Counted from the first letter of the stretch, positions 33,562 through 43,248 are shown. The stretch: DNA of 64,000 nucleotides from Pseudoalteromonas piscicida (GCF_000238315.3 NZ_CP011924.1:124001-188000), one strand, 5' to 3'. Notes: a model not told the origin generated them from the sequence alone. Program-made: numbers and translations.

Positions 33562-35535
33562 CTATTCGTCATCCCACTCTTCAGGCAAAAGTTGCTCGTT
33601 AACCGCAAGTTGCTCTGACAAGTGTGTTAAAAAGGCTTCTTTATCATCTAGCTGAGATAACTGCTCGCCAAGGTCAATAAATTCAAATAACACCCCGCTG
33701 GTTTCAAATGGGGTACTGGCGTTAAGGCTGGTTGATTGTTTGAGTAAGGCGCGAATGCTTAGTAAATAAGTTCGATTGTCTAAATATACGGGTAATACGA
33801 TTTTGCCACGTTTTAGGGTTAAATAGCGCAGCTTTCCTTTAGCTTGTTCACTATCCATCTCGGTACAGCGACACAGTAAGTCTAAGGCGGACATGTCGAA
33901 AATAGACAGCTTATGCTCTCTCGCAAAGCGTTCAAGAGATTCATTTACCTGCACAATTTGGCCAAATAAGTTATATAAAATACTGGCACTGTGAAGCTGG
34001 TTGAAGACATGCTCCAATGAGGTGAGTTTTTGATCCATCTCATTAATTGCATTTTTGATTTTATGACTTAACGGTTCCTTTAGAGAAAAAGTCAGCGCCC
34101 GAGTCAGTGTGCTTTTGAGGTTTTTTTGCTCAGCAGAAAATACTTTATAGTGGAATAATAATTCACCAATTTGATGTGCAAAGAGATTTACATTTTTAAT
34201 AAATGCTTGCTCATCAAAGTTATCTTGAGGAGTGACGGTTAGCGCCCAAAAACCCCGAACATCTCCTGCGTACATCAAGGGTGCGATATACTGCTGCTCA
34301 TCTTCCGCGAGATGTTGGAAGAAAGGACGAGTAATTTTGATAGCACCAAAGGCTTTGATTGCATCGGAATAAGGTACTCGCTCGTAATCTCGTCGCATCT
34401 CTAAGATATCACTGAGCTGGCAGTGTATCGCGCGTATTTCAGTTACTCTGTGGTCACCCTCTAAGCGAGTGAGAAAGATACTTCTTCTCAGATTAAGCTG
34501 CTGATTAACCAGTTGGATTATTGCATCCCAAGGTTCATTATGCTCAAGAAAGTGCCGTGGTAGATATCGACCCATCATACGTTGCTGGATCAGGGCGATG
34601 AGAGACTTTAAGTTTTCTTCTTCTGACCATTTCAAAGAGATAAACACCCAAAGTAGCGTCAGCCATATCAAAGATAGCAGCTCACCAAGCGGCAATAACA
34701 CGGAGTACCAATGATGCGCAGCAAGGCCACTTATGATCAGTAATATGCTGGTGGATACCGCAATGATGACATTGGTCTTGGTCGCATTTCTTTGGTACCA
34801 CACTAAGAAAAATATTGATGCTAGTACCATGAGTGCGACTATCGTCACTTTATTTAAAGGCTGAATAAAGCTGTCGGATGCAAAGCTATTGGCGATAAAT
34901 GCCTGTAGGTAAACAGGCGGAAGTTCTTGCGCACCAAAATAAGCATTACTATTCAAGCGTGAAAACTTTGAATGCTGAGCAACTAAGATGACCTTTTCGC
35001 TGAGTTGTGCTGTGAATAGGTCACCATCAAGTACTCTCTGCGCACTGAATTTTGGTAGTGAATAATAAGGCAGCGAGTAGTCTATGATTTTGTTGAGGTA
35101 TTCACCATGCTGCGGAAATATTTTATCCCACAGTATGTCACACGTGTTTGCTGGTGGTGCAAGGCTGATTGCGCTGCCATACCAATTTTCTGTTTCCAAC
35201 AGACAAACCGATTGCGTATTGAATGGATAGTAAATCGAGCCATCGTATTGTTGTGGCGAAAGTTCGGTATTTGCAAAGAACACAACGGCTTTTGGTTGAT
35301 AGTCAGAGAGTATTTTTACCAACTGCTGATGTTGTTGTTGTAAGTTTTCCGCTTCAATCACGACTACTTGCGTTGCTTGTGTGGTGTTGAGCTTAGAAAA
35401 CCATTGTAACCCGATTAGGTTTACCTGTTTATACAAGCCGGACGCTGAGGCGATCAACAAAATAGCGAATAAGCTCATAAATAGCCAAAACTCACGTTGG
35501 CGTTTTATAAAGTTTAATTGACTAAAAACCGACAT
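33562..35535 (-). CDS. CHASE2-like membrane sensor without recognised output domain
   Basis: 657 residues. An N-terminal helix (FWLFMSLFAILLIASASGLY) leads into a periplasmic region resembling CHASE2 (VVVIEAENLQQQHQQLVKIL, KAVVFFANTEL, KVILVAQHSKFS). Three further helices follow near residues 227-310. The cytoplasmic part looks like a GAF-type domain (YIAPLMYAGDVRGFWALTV near 420) and a coiled segment. No HisKA/HATPase, GGDEF, EAL, phosphatase or DNA-binding motif is visible. CHASE2 proteins normally sense extracellular signals and feed an enzymatic output. Here it sits inside the polymer operon, 15 bp after the CapA gene, so it may regulate the synthase by direct contact, an inference. Confidence 0.7.
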   Translation of the reverse strand: MSVFSQLNFIKRQREFWLFMSLFAILLIASASGLYKQVNLIGLQWFSKLNTTQATQVVVIEAENLQQQHQQLVKILSDYQPKAVVFFANTELSPQQYDGSIYYPFNTQSVCLLETENWYGSAISLAPPANTCDILWDKIFPQHGEYLNKIIDYSLPYYSLPKFSAQRVLDGDLFTAQLSEKVILVAQHSKFSRLNSNAYFGAQELPPVYLQAFIANSFASDSFIQPLNKVTIVALMVLASIFFLVWYQRNATKTNVIIAVSTSILLIISGLAAHHWYSVLLPLGELLSLIWLTLLWVFISLKWSEEENLKSLIALIQQRMMGRYLPRHFLEHNEPWDAIIQLVNQQLNLRRSIFLTRLEGDHRVTEIRAIHCQLSDILEMRRDYERVPYSDAIKAFGAIKITRPFFQHLAEDEQQYIAPLMYAGDVRGFWALTVTPQDNFDEQAFIKNVNLFAHQIGELLFHYKVFSAEQKNLKSTLTRALTFSLKEPLSHKIKNAINEMDQKLTSLEHVFNQLHSASILYNLFGQIVQVNESLERFAREHKLSIFDMSALDLLCRCTEMDSEQAKGKLRYLTLKRGKIVLPVYLDNRTYLLSIRALLKQSTSLNASTPFETSGVLFEFIDLGEQLSQLDDKEAFLTHLSEQLAVNEQLLPEEWDDE

Positions 35536-35550
35536 GCTTTTTTTACTCTC

Positions 35551-37755
35551 TTATTGTTGGCTAAAAGTGAGAGTCAGCTCAGTCGTCTTCGCTACTTTTA
35601 CTTTAATAAATTCTTGGCCATGGATTTGTGCGCTTTGCCACTGACCGTTTTGAAGTTGCACAGGGCGCTGCCACGAGATCATCGCAATATCATCTAAAAA
35701 TAAGGCACTTTCACCACTACTTGGTGGCGCCATGGAGAGGCCAAACTGGACTCCACGAGCAGGCAGCCCTTCATCACCAAGCACAACGGAATCGTCAGGT
35801 AAGGTAATGTCTTGTCTAAACGTTTGCCACTCATAGCTCCCCGCTGGCTTTAATTGGGGCGTTGACTCAGAAAAGATAAGGCTATCTTCTGATGTTAAGA
35901 TACGAATATCAGCCTTAAACTCACCAGCGTTCTCTCCTTTGGCATAACCAAAGAGCGAGAGCTCATGGTAAGCCTGTGCTGTGCTCGGCGCTGGTGTAAT
36001 AGGCATGGTACGAATTGTGTGTTTGAACGGCACACGCGTTGGTGTTTCGTTAAATTGCGTTCGTTGTAAACAAAGCCCTTGTACGCCACGATATTTGCCG
36101 ACTAAACACGGCGCGATATCGTCGGCCTCAATTAACCAACGAGAGACTTCCCCTTTTTCGTTATCGCTGTCCCAGTCTTCAAAATCCCCAAAGAACAATA
36201 AGTCCCGTCCAAGCACAATCTCTGCTTGAGCATCACTAGCTGTGAGTTTACTAAGGAACTCAGCACTGCTTGAATATTGGCGTAAATCGACAATATGCTC
36301 ACCGGCTTCTAAGGTAATAACTTGTTGCTCGGTTGCTTTTGCTTGAACCGGTTTATCAAAGGTGACTTCTGCAAATCCCGAGTGCAATGAGATACCGACT
36401 TCGGGTGAAGAAAATTCAGCGATACGTTTTAGTAGGGCATTGGCAAGGTCGCCACTTACAAACTTAGGAACATAATCTTCTAGATAAACGGGATAGGCTT
36501 TTAGTGCACTGATTTTAGGTGTGCCTGCAGTTTCTAACTCTACCACAGCTATCAGTCCTAAAAAGGTTTCAAGACGATTTTGCTCAAACACAAAGTTGCC
36601 TAGCCCAAGTATGCTTGGTACGCCATTGTATAAGCCAAACCCTTGCGCAACGTGAGGATGATGGGCAATCATCAAGTTAGCGCCATTTTTGGAAAGTAAA
36701 TCAAATCGGTTTGAAATATACGCCGTTGGTGCGTATGAATACTCATCACCGCCGTGAAGCTGAGCCACAACAAAGCGGCCGTTGTTACTGGCTTGCACCA
36801 CTGTTTCTTTCATACCATTGGTATCTGTTAGATCGGCAGCTCCCCCTTTAGCGTCTGATGCCACATAAGTGACGGTATGTTGATCGCCTGTAATAGAAGT
36901 CGCGGAAACAAAGTCTATGGTTGCTTCACCAAGGCTTAGACTATAGGGCTTAAATGCCTCTGCCGCGCTTGTGCCTGCGCCACTGTGTTTTAGTCCGGCT
37001 TGCTCGACGTACTTCAAGGTATCGTTCAGTCCAGATGCTCGATAGTCATAAACGTGGTTATTGCCAAGTGCGATATAGTCAATACCCAAATCATTGAGGG
37101 CAACTAATGACTCTGGCAGACTAAAAAATGCAAACTCTTTACTTGGATGGACCGTGGTTGGGTTTTTTAGGATTGGAGACTCCAAGTTAACCGAAGCAAA
37201 ATCGACATGTTTAAATAAAGGATGCATAAACTGCACTAGGGCTTGGGCATCAGATCCTGCGCTTTGGGGCTGGATAAGTCCGTCAGGGGTGCTGGGCAAT
37301 GAGTTTCCCATGGTAATGAGGTCAGGGTTGAAATAACGACGCCCAAACATGGTATCACCCGCAAAAAGTAAGGTTTTTAGCGTGCTAGACTTAGCTTTTA
37401 GTTCAAGCGTGAGCTGCTGTTCATTGTTATTTTGATTCGCTAAGGTAAAAACTAAGGGTAAATAATCGGGGTGAGATATTTCCGCAACATAAGCGCCGTA
37501 TGCTAGAGCCGACAGGTCAAAGATACCATCGCTATTTGAGGTAAATAACTGATCATTTATCGTGAGACTTGCATTGGCAATGGGCGTCGCTGCTGTGTTT
37601 TGCAGCAACACGCTTAAATTGGGCGTCTGGTTATCCCTATCTTATTGGCTTTTATCTTCATCCTTATCGATTTGTGAAGGACCTGTTTCATTTGGGTCCT
37701 CTACTGAGCAGGCCGTGAGCGCAAATAGTAATACTACATTTAAGATTTTTTTCAT
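35551..37755 (-). pseudogene. capA: CapA/PgsA-like lipoprotein interrupted by in-frame TAA
   Basis: The frame starts at ATG 37755 with a lipoprotein signal (MKKILNVVLLFALTAC, Cys16) and an acidic linker. It meets TAA at 37642-37644 after 37 codons, then continues in the same frame to 35551. Downstream are an Ig/CarboxypepD-like domain (LSVLLQNTAATPIANASLTI), then a CapA metallophosphatase-like domain: AGDTMFGRRYF, VNLESPIL, LGNNHVYDY, AQLHGGDEY and HHPHVAQGFG. A C-terminal beta-sandwich follows (about 470-686). Translation could restart at GTG 37611 but would lack the signal. CapA/PgsA is the third core component of poly-gamma-glutamate systems. The stop is either a mutation (for example CAA to TAA), a sequencing error or read through. 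Confidence 0.78.
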
Positions 37756-38045
37756 TGTGGTTAGCCTGCTTTCAAAAAAGATACATTATCCAATTCTTTA
37801 GTATTATATCTGTAACTCTTTATGCGTTGCAATCCTTAGAAATGGAATGTAAGTTTCGAAATCAAAAACTTAACAAGTGCTTAAAAACGTCTTAAAAAAC
37901 AACTTTTTTCAGTTCTTCATTAGTATAGGACAAGAATTTGCGAGGATAGCTAAAATTCTGTTCAATATTCTTTACGTTTTTCTAGTCGGCCAGCTATTCT
38001 TAGAGTATGATCTCGTCAATTGTGAAAACCCGCTTTGAGGAACAA
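37756..38045. promoter_or_regulatory. Divergent promoter region between polymer operon and tyrR
   Basis: 290 AT-rich bases separating the first gene of the seven-gene operon (minus) from tyrR (plus). It must hold the operon's promoter. I see no TyrR box (TGTAAA-N6-TTTACA) and no strong sigma70 or sigma54 hexamers. GAGG at 38039-38042 is the tyrR ribosome site. Confidence 0.4.
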
Positions 38046-39602
38046 ATGCGTCTAGAGATACATTGCGCTGACCGTATTGGTATTGCCCAAGAAATTCTCA
38101 ATATCTTGGTGAGTTACCGTGTCGATTTGAAAGGTATAGAAGTCGATTCAGTAAATTGTCGAATGTACGTGAGCTTTCCACCCATCGAATTTGAACAGTT
38201 TCAGAAGATTATGCCTGAGATCCGCTTAATCGATGGTGTTGAAGATGTTCGTACCACAGCGTTTTTACCGTCAGAACGTGAGCATAATGAGCTGAATACC
38301 TTGCTCAGTGCATTACCTGATGGTGTAATTTCTATCGACGCTAAAGGCTGGGTACGTCATTGCAATGACGCAGCTTGTCGCGACCTTAACATGGTTGAAA
38401 AGGAAGTGATCGGTGCCAACATTAACAACCTTTTGAAAGGGTTTAACTTTACCCGTTGGTTAGAAGGTAAAGAGGTGTTAGGCCAGACAACCCGTGTAGA
38501 AGTGGGTGGGGAAGATTTTATTGCTGATATTTTGCCAATTTCGGTGCCCCAAGGGATCGAAGGCGATGTATTAGCCGGTGCGGTGATTAACATTAAATCG
38601 CAGTCGCGATTAGGACAACAAGTCAGTGCGTTTCGTCGTTATGGCCAAGAAAGTTTTGCGACGATTCATAACCACAGCACAGCCATGCGTAGAGTCGTGC
38701 GTGAAGCCAGAAAAATGGCACAGCTAGAAGCGCCAATTCTGATCACAGGTGAAACTGGTACGGGTAAGGAGCTATTGGCTAGAGCATGTCATTATGCGTC
38801 TAACCGTTCGTTAAAGCCGTTTATTGCGCTTTCTTGTGCTTCGCTGCCAGATGACGTTGCCGAGTCTGAGCTTTTTGGTTATGCAGGCTATGAAGAAAAT
38901 GCAGCGCCAAAACGTGGTGTATTAGAACAGGCTGATGGTGGCACGGTATTCCTTGACGAAGTGGGTGAAATGTCAACCCAGTTACAAACTAAGTTACTGC
39001 GTTTCTTACAAGACGGCACGTTCCGAAAAGTCGGTGACGAGAATGAAGTTAAGGTTAATGTTCGCATCATAGCTGCAACGCAAAAAGACTTGCCTGCCAT
39101 GGTTCAAGAGGGCGTATTTAGAGAAGACCTTTACTATCGCATTAACGTACTAACGCTTGAAATTTCTCCACTGAGAGATAGAAAAGCAGATATCGGGCCT
39201 TTGGCTGAACATTTTGTACAAAAATATGCCCAACAAAATGGTCATCCAGCGCCAACACTTGCTAGAGAATGTATTGAGTTTTTAGAGAGTTACCCTTGGC
39301 CTGGTAATGTGAGGCAGCTAGAAAACGCCATTTATCGTGCAGTTTCGTTGCTTGATGATAAAGAGCTTCGTACTGAGCATCTAAACTTACCGACCTTTAC
39401 CCATGACTTAGGTTATTTGGAGTCTGATTTTGAAGGGACGTTGGACCAAGCGGTGAAGCGATTTGAAGCAACCTTGTTGCGCAAGCTTTACCCCGCTTAT
39501 CCGAGTTCAAGGCAATTGGCTAAACGTTTGGGATTAAGCCACACAGCCGTAGCCAACAAGCTGCGTGAGTATGGGATAAATAGAAAAACAGTCAAAGTAT
39601 GA
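38046..39602 (+). CDS. tyrR: TyrR/PhhR-type transcriptional regulator
   Basis: 518 residues from ATG 38046, chosen because GAGG precedes it and MRLEIHCADRIGIAQEIL matches the TyrR N-terminus. The order is an ACT domain (1-70), a PAS domain (about 80-190), an AAA+ domain with Walker A GETGTGKE and Walker B GGTVFLDEVGE, and a C-terminal helix-turn-helix (SSRQLAKRLGLSHTAVANKL). The sigma54-contact motif GAFTGA is absent: the segment reads ELFGYAGYEENAAPKRG, as in true TyrR, which acts at sigma70 promoters. It controls aromatic amino acid metabolism or transport in response to aromatic amino acids. It is a single gene followed by a terminator. Confidence 0.93.
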   Translation: MRLEIHCADRIGIAQEILNILVSYRVDLKGIEVDSVNCRMYVSFPPIEFEQFQKIMPEIRLIDGVEDVRTTAFLPSEREHNELNTLLSALPDGVISIDAKGWVRHCNDAACRDLNMVEKEVIGANINNLLKGFNFTRWLEGKEVLGQTTRVEVGGEDFIADILPISVPQGIEGDVLAGAVINIKSQSRLGQQVSAFRRYGQESFATIHNHSTAMRRVVREARKMAQLEAPILITGETGTGKELLARACHYASNRSLKPFIALSCASLPDDVAESELFGYAGYEENAAPKRGVLEQADGGTVFLDEVGEMSTQLQTKLLRFLQDGTFRKVGDENEVKVNVRIIAATQKDLPAMVQEGVFREDLYYRINVLTLEISPLRDRKADIGPLAEHFVQKYAQQNGHPAPTLARECIEFLESYPWPGNVRQLENAIYRAVSLLDDKELRTEHLNLPTFTHDLGYLESDFEGTLDQAVKRFEATLLRKLYPAYPSSRQLAKRLGLSHTAVANKLREYGINRKTVKV

Positions 39603-39605
39603 TCT

Positions 39606-39628
39606 AAAGGCCACGTAATGTGGCCTTT
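39606..39628. terminator. tyrR terminator hairpin
   Basis: AAAGGCCAC (39606-39614) and GTGGCCTTT (39620-39628) form a 9-bp stem with a 5-base loop and TATGATTT after it. It overlaps the stop codon of the convergent 39627 gene and may serve both. Confidence 0.7.
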
Positions 39629-40118
39629 ATGATTTAGTTCCCATGTCTTTTGTCACGCCATCTACCTTAATATTCTTGATGCCATCTTCTTCAAAAGAGA
39701 CTGTGATACTCACGTTATCTCGCGCAAAGAAGTAATCTATCCCATTTACCGTTAAGACGTAATTACCCTTTACAGAGTCGCTAAATTCTTTTTTCACAAG
39801 AGAGATGTGATGATCTGCAATTTGCCACTTAAATTCAGAAATAAAACCTTGATTGAATTCTTGGATCCACACGCGGGTATCGTCTTTACTCAGTGTAATG
39901 GCAACTGAGTAAGACTCTGGTAGTTCAGACATGTCATAATGATTTGCACCGATGCGAAACTGTTCAGTCTGTTTGTTCCAAGCAAAACCAAACTCAAACG
40001 CTTTCTCTACACCGGTTGGGTAGGTTAGCGCGCCTTCTCCTTTATAGTCAAAGTCTGCGTAACACATACTGGAAAAGGCAAATAAGGTGGAACAGGTAAC
40101 AAGGGATAATTTTTTCAT
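39627..40118 (-). CDS. Hypothetical periplasmic protein
   Basis: About 163 residues from the ATG at 40118, where a classic signal peptide begins (KKLSLVTCSTLFAFSSMCYA); the frame is open 32 codons further up but without secretion logic. The mature part is beta-rich (FDYKGEGALTYPTG, FGFAWNKQTEQFRIGA, ITLSKDDTRVWIQEF). No family is recognised. It is convergent with tyrR, and the thioesterase gene is divergent upstream. Confidence 0.6.
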   Translation of the reverse strand: MKKLSLVTCSTLFAFSSMCYADFDYKGEGALTYPTGVEKAFEFGFAWNKQTEQFRIGANHYDMSELPESYSVAITLSKDDTRVWIQEFNQGFISEFKWQIADHHISLVKKEFSDSVKGNYVLTVNGIDYFFARDNVSITVSFEEDGIKNIKVDGVTKDMGTKS

Positions 40119-40393
40119 TGACTTCACTTCAGCTATTTTACTTAATTTGAGGCTCGCGTATGTAACAACCGAACTCATTGTTTTTAAGCTCATTTTATGG
40201 GCCTTTCTGGTCATGCTAGAAAGGCGTTCATTTTTTGAAGCTCAGGTTATTAATCTAGTTTACCGACAGCATTACCGCAACCAAGGGTCAAAGTAATGTA
40301 TCGGTTATAGACGCAAGCGTAGCAAAATAATCACTTTAGAATATGAATTGCTATGCTAGAATCGAAAAATTATTAACTGGTAAGACCATTGTT

Positions 40394-40927
40394 ATGAATT
40401 TATATTTTCGTTTACTGCTGCTGTTTTGGAGAATAAGACAGAATAAACAAACAGCAGATTCCATTTTGTCTCCGATAGATATTGAGTACCGCGCCCTGCC
40501 AAGCGATTGCGATATCAATATGCACTTGACTAATTCACGATACCTCGCATTTATGGACTTAGCACGCACTTGGATGACAGAGCGAGTTGGGTTATTTGCA
40601 GCTGTGATGAAACGCCGCTGGTTTCCAATTGTGAACGCAACGGCGATTACTTATATTCGCGATATCAAGCCGCTGCAAAAATTTACCATTACCACTAAGG
40701 TGGTGGGATGGGATCACAAATACTTTTACATTGAACAGCGCTTTCATTCTAAGCGTGGACTGCACGCGATTGCATATGTGCGTGGGGTATTCAAACGTAA
40801 GGGCGGTGTAGTTGCGGTCGAAGAAATGCTAGAAGTGGCTGGGTTTGACGGTGAGGTACCTATTTTATCTCCTGAGATTATGCATTGGAAAGCCATGTTA
40901 GAGGCAAAGAAAAACAGTAATCTATAA
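40394..40927 (+). CDS. Hotdog-fold thioesterase family protein
   Basis: About 177 residues from the ATG at 40394 (the frame is open to 40343). The sequence has the 4HBT/THEM6-like acyl-CoA thioesterase pattern: IEYRALPSDCDINMHLTNSR, with the catalytic-type Asp in DCDINMHL, then FMDLARTWMTERVG, VVGWDHKYFYIEQRF and a final strand AIAYVRGVFKR. Proteins of this type hydrolyse acyl-CoA, with an unknown substrate here. A hydrophobic N-terminus (NLYFRLLLLFWRI) might associate it with the membrane. It is followed by a terminator hairpin at 40934-40953. Confidence 0.8.
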   Translation: MNLYFRLLLLFWRIRQNKQTADSILSPIDIEYRALPSDCDINMHLTNSRYLAFMDLARTWMTERVGLFAAVMKRRWFPIVNATAITYIRDIKPLQKFTITTKVVGWDHKYFYIEQRFHSKRGLHAIAYVRGVFKRKGGVVAVEEMLEVAGFDGEVPILSPEIMHWKAMLEAKKNSNL

Positions 40928-40933
40928 ACTATA

Positions 40934-40953
40934 AAGGCCACATCAGTGGCCTT
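40934..40953. terminator. Hairpin between thioesterase gene and ompW
   Basis: AAGGCCAC (40934-40941) pairs with GTGGCCTT (40946-40953), loop ATCA. It lies between two convergent genes. Only a short T-run follows on the plus strand; on the minus strand TATAGTTTATAG follows. Confidence 0.6.
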
Positions 40954-41001
40954 GGGGATTGAGAAAGTAACAGTAATTCTGTGTTCTATACGGTTTAGGT
41001 A

Positions 41002-41652
41002 TTAGAACTTATATTTCACACCGAACATTGCTACAACAGGGTCTAGCTCTACGTCAGATGTTAGTGCCTTTACGCCGTTAGCGTAAACAGTTGCATCGGT
41101 ATTAATGTCCATTTTAGAGATCATGCCATGCAGACCCCACTTTTCATTTAAGTCGTAGTTAAAACCAATTTGTAATGCAATACCAAAAGAGCTATCCAAA
41201 TCAACTTCTACGTCGTTAGTTTTTAGTGTTGCTTTCAGTGCTGCACTTGGCTCTTCATCGAAGAATACTGTGTAGTTCAGACCTGCACCGATAAATGGAC
41301 GAAACTTAGCGCTTGCATCAAAGAAGTGATACTGTGCAAGTAATGTTGGTGGCAAGTGTTTAATGTCAGCGATTTCAGCACCTGCTAAGCCACCAGCACC
41401 GTCAACTGTGTGAGAAAATGGTGTTGCCGCAACCAGTTCAAATACGATGTTATCGCTGTAGTGGTAGTCAAGCGTGATACCTAGCTGAGTATTTGAGTCA
41501 GCAACTAGACCAAGAGAGTTATCTTGATCAATTGCAGAAGCCGAATTGTCAGGGTTTACGTTAATAGCACCAACATTAACACTGAAATTTGCGTGTGCGA
41601 AGGGAGCAGCAACTAGCAGAGTAGATAAAAGTGCAGCGCTTAAAGTTTTCAT
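41002..41652 (-). CDS. ompW: OmpW family outer-membrane protein
   Basis: 216 residues with a signal peptide (LSAALLSTLLVAAPFAHA) and the eight-strand OmpW barrel pattern: FSVNVGAINVNPDNSAS, NTQLGITLDYHYSDNIVFEL, HLPPTLLAQYHFFD, KFRPFIGAGLNYT and a C-terminal VAMFGVKYKF ending in Phe for BAM recognition. OmpW forms a narrow channel for small hydrophobic molecules and is often stress-controlled. A GGAGAA site precedes the ATG. It is a single gene, divergent from dapE. Confidence 0.93.
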   Translation of the reverse strand: MKTLSAALLSTLLVAAPFAHANFSVNVGAINVNPDNSASAIDQDNSLGLVADSNTQLGITLDYHYSDNIVFELVAATPFSHTVDGAGGLAGAEIADIKHLPPTLLAQYHFFDASAKFRPFIGAGLNYTVFFDEEPSAALKATLKTNDVEVDLDSSFGIALQIGFNYDLNEKWGLHGMISKMDINTDATVYANGVKALTSDVELDPVVAMFGVKYKF

Positions 41653-41911
41653 TTTCTTCTCCTAACCCTATGTGAGGACATTTTTAAACTGTGAAACAGT
41701 GTGTGTTTTCAATGAAGCCATCTTAAAAGGGTTCAAAAAATGAAAAACTGTTCTAGATCAATTTTTAAATTGTAAGATTTCAGAAATTTTTGAAAGTTTG
41801 ATTTAGATTAAGTTTTCTCAATGTCATTAATTTGCATTAAAACTGCAATGCTGTGGTCAAAGTTACATCTTTAAATAATTGCTAGATTTCACCTACAAAT
41901 CATTCTTAGTT

Positions 41912-43093
41912 ATGTCACTAGCAACACAGTATCAAAACCTCAGTACTTCATACGCGACAGAGATATTAACGCGTTTGATCCAAGCGCCTTCGGTTACGCC
42001 TTATGATGCAGGCACTATCGCATTCATGTCAGAGCAACTCGCCGCGCTGGGCTTTACTATTGAGCAGTTTGAGGTGCAGGGAGTAAAAAACTTAATTGCA
42101 AGTTATCGCTTCTCTCAAGGACCAACCTTTGCTTTTTCTGGTCATGTGGATGTCGTGCCTGCAAATAATAAAGGCTGGATTGTGCCACCATTTAGTGCGC
42201 AGATTATTGATGGCGTGATGTATGGACGTGGTGCTGCGGATATGAAAGGTGGCGTTGCCGCAATGCTTGCTGCAACCAAAACATTACTACAGCATCGTGA
42301 AAAATTACGAGGAAGCTTTTACTGGTTGCTCACTTCTGATGAGGAAGGTGAGGCGGAGTTTGGTTCTAAATTGATTGCAGAGCGATTAGCTGAAAATGGC
42401 ATCGAGCTAGATGCTTGTTTGGTTGGTGAACCGACTTCACACCAAGTGGTAGGAGATACGGTTAAAAATGGTCGTCGTGGGGCGATTTCTGGGCGTATTC
42501 AAGTTAAAGGAAGAGCGGGGCATGTGGCTTATCCAGAACAAACGATTAATGCAGCTCACATCGCAGGCCAGTTGGTTAGTCAACTCGCGCTTTTACCTTG
42601 GTGGAAAGATGAAGCGGGATCGCAAACCACGCTGCAAGTTACTGGGATCACAGTTCCAAATATCGTGGATAATTTAGTGCCAGCAGAATGTGAAATCACC
42701 TTTAATATTCGTTACAGCCATGCCTATAAGAGCCAAGAAGTTGTGCACTATATCCAAGAGTCGCTGGCTAAATCTGGTGCCATGTTAGCGATCAGTTGGG
42801 AGCGGCCTTGTGAGTCGTTTTATACCGGCGCAAAGCAAGAAAACTGTTTCTTAACGCTGGTAGAACAAGCAATCCAAGAAACAACGGGGCAATATCCGAG
42901 TTTAAGTACGGCAGGCGGCACCTCCGATGGTCGCTTCTTTGCGACCGGAAAAACACAAGTGATCGAATGCGGGGTAAAGAATGATTCAATTCATCAAGTG
43001 AATGAACATCTATCCCTCAGCGACCTGCATGCGATAGAAAAAATATACTTATCTGTTTTAAATAGGTTTTTTAAAAAAGTTGAAAATTTTTAA
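41912..43093 (+). CDS. dapE: Succinyl-diaminopimelate desuccinylase
   Basis: 393 residues, M20 peptidase family. It hydrolyses N-succinyl-LL-diaminopimelate in lysine/peptidoglycan biosynthesis. Metal and catalytic motifs are present: FSGHVDVVPANN (His and Asp), YGRGAADMKGG (bridging Asp), TSDEEGEAEFG (general-base Glu and metal Glu), GRAGHVAYPE, and the C-terminal GGTSDGRFF with ECGVKNDSIHQVNE (metal His). The dimerisation domain lies about residues 175-285. I start it at 41912, where the DapE N-terminus begins; the open frame reaches 41879. Other M20 peptidases are possible but the motif set favours DapE. Confidence 0.88.
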   Translation: MSLATQYQNLSTSYATEILTRLIQAPSVTPYDAGTIAFMSEQLAALGFTIEQFEVQGVKNLIASYRFSQGPTFAFSGHVDVVPANNKGWIVPPFSAQIIDGVMYGRGAADMKGGVAAMLAATKTLLQHREKLRGSFYWLLTSDEEGEAEFGSKLIAERLAENGIELDACLVGEPTSHQVVGDTVKNGRRGAISGRIQVKGRAGHVAYPEQTINAAHIAGQLVSQLALLPWWKDEAGSQTTLQVTGITVPNIVDNLVPAECEITFNIRYSHAYKSQEVVHYIQESLAKSGAMLAISWERPCESFYTGAKQENCFLTLVEQAIQETTGQYPSLSTAGGTSDGRFFATGKTQVIECGVKNDSIHQVNEHLSLSDLHAIEKIYLSVLNRFFKKVENF

Positions 43094-43133
43094 AAGAATT
43101 TTCTTGAAAATAAATCTGCTGACCATAAATAGC

Positions 43134-43163
43134 TTTATGAGGACGCCGATAGGGCCTCATAAA
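43134..43163. terminator. Hairpin after dapE / in the ibpA leader
   Basis: TTTATGAGG (43134-43142) pairs with CCTCATAAA (43155-43163) in a 9-bp stem with a 12-base loop. It could end the dapE transcript. It lies about 85 bases before the small heat-shock gene. No clear U-tract follows. Confidence 0.45.
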
Positions 43164-43248
43164 TTAAATAACTATTTGTTTTAAAAGTGCTTATTGGTTC
43201 TTTTTGAAGAGTGAGCACCTATGTATAGCTTTAAGAGGATACAAGATT

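Noticed and set aside
38046..39602. Sigma54-dependent activator
   Set aside because: The GAFTGA loop needed for sigma54 contact is missing and the N-terminus is ACT-PAS, which identifies TyrR.
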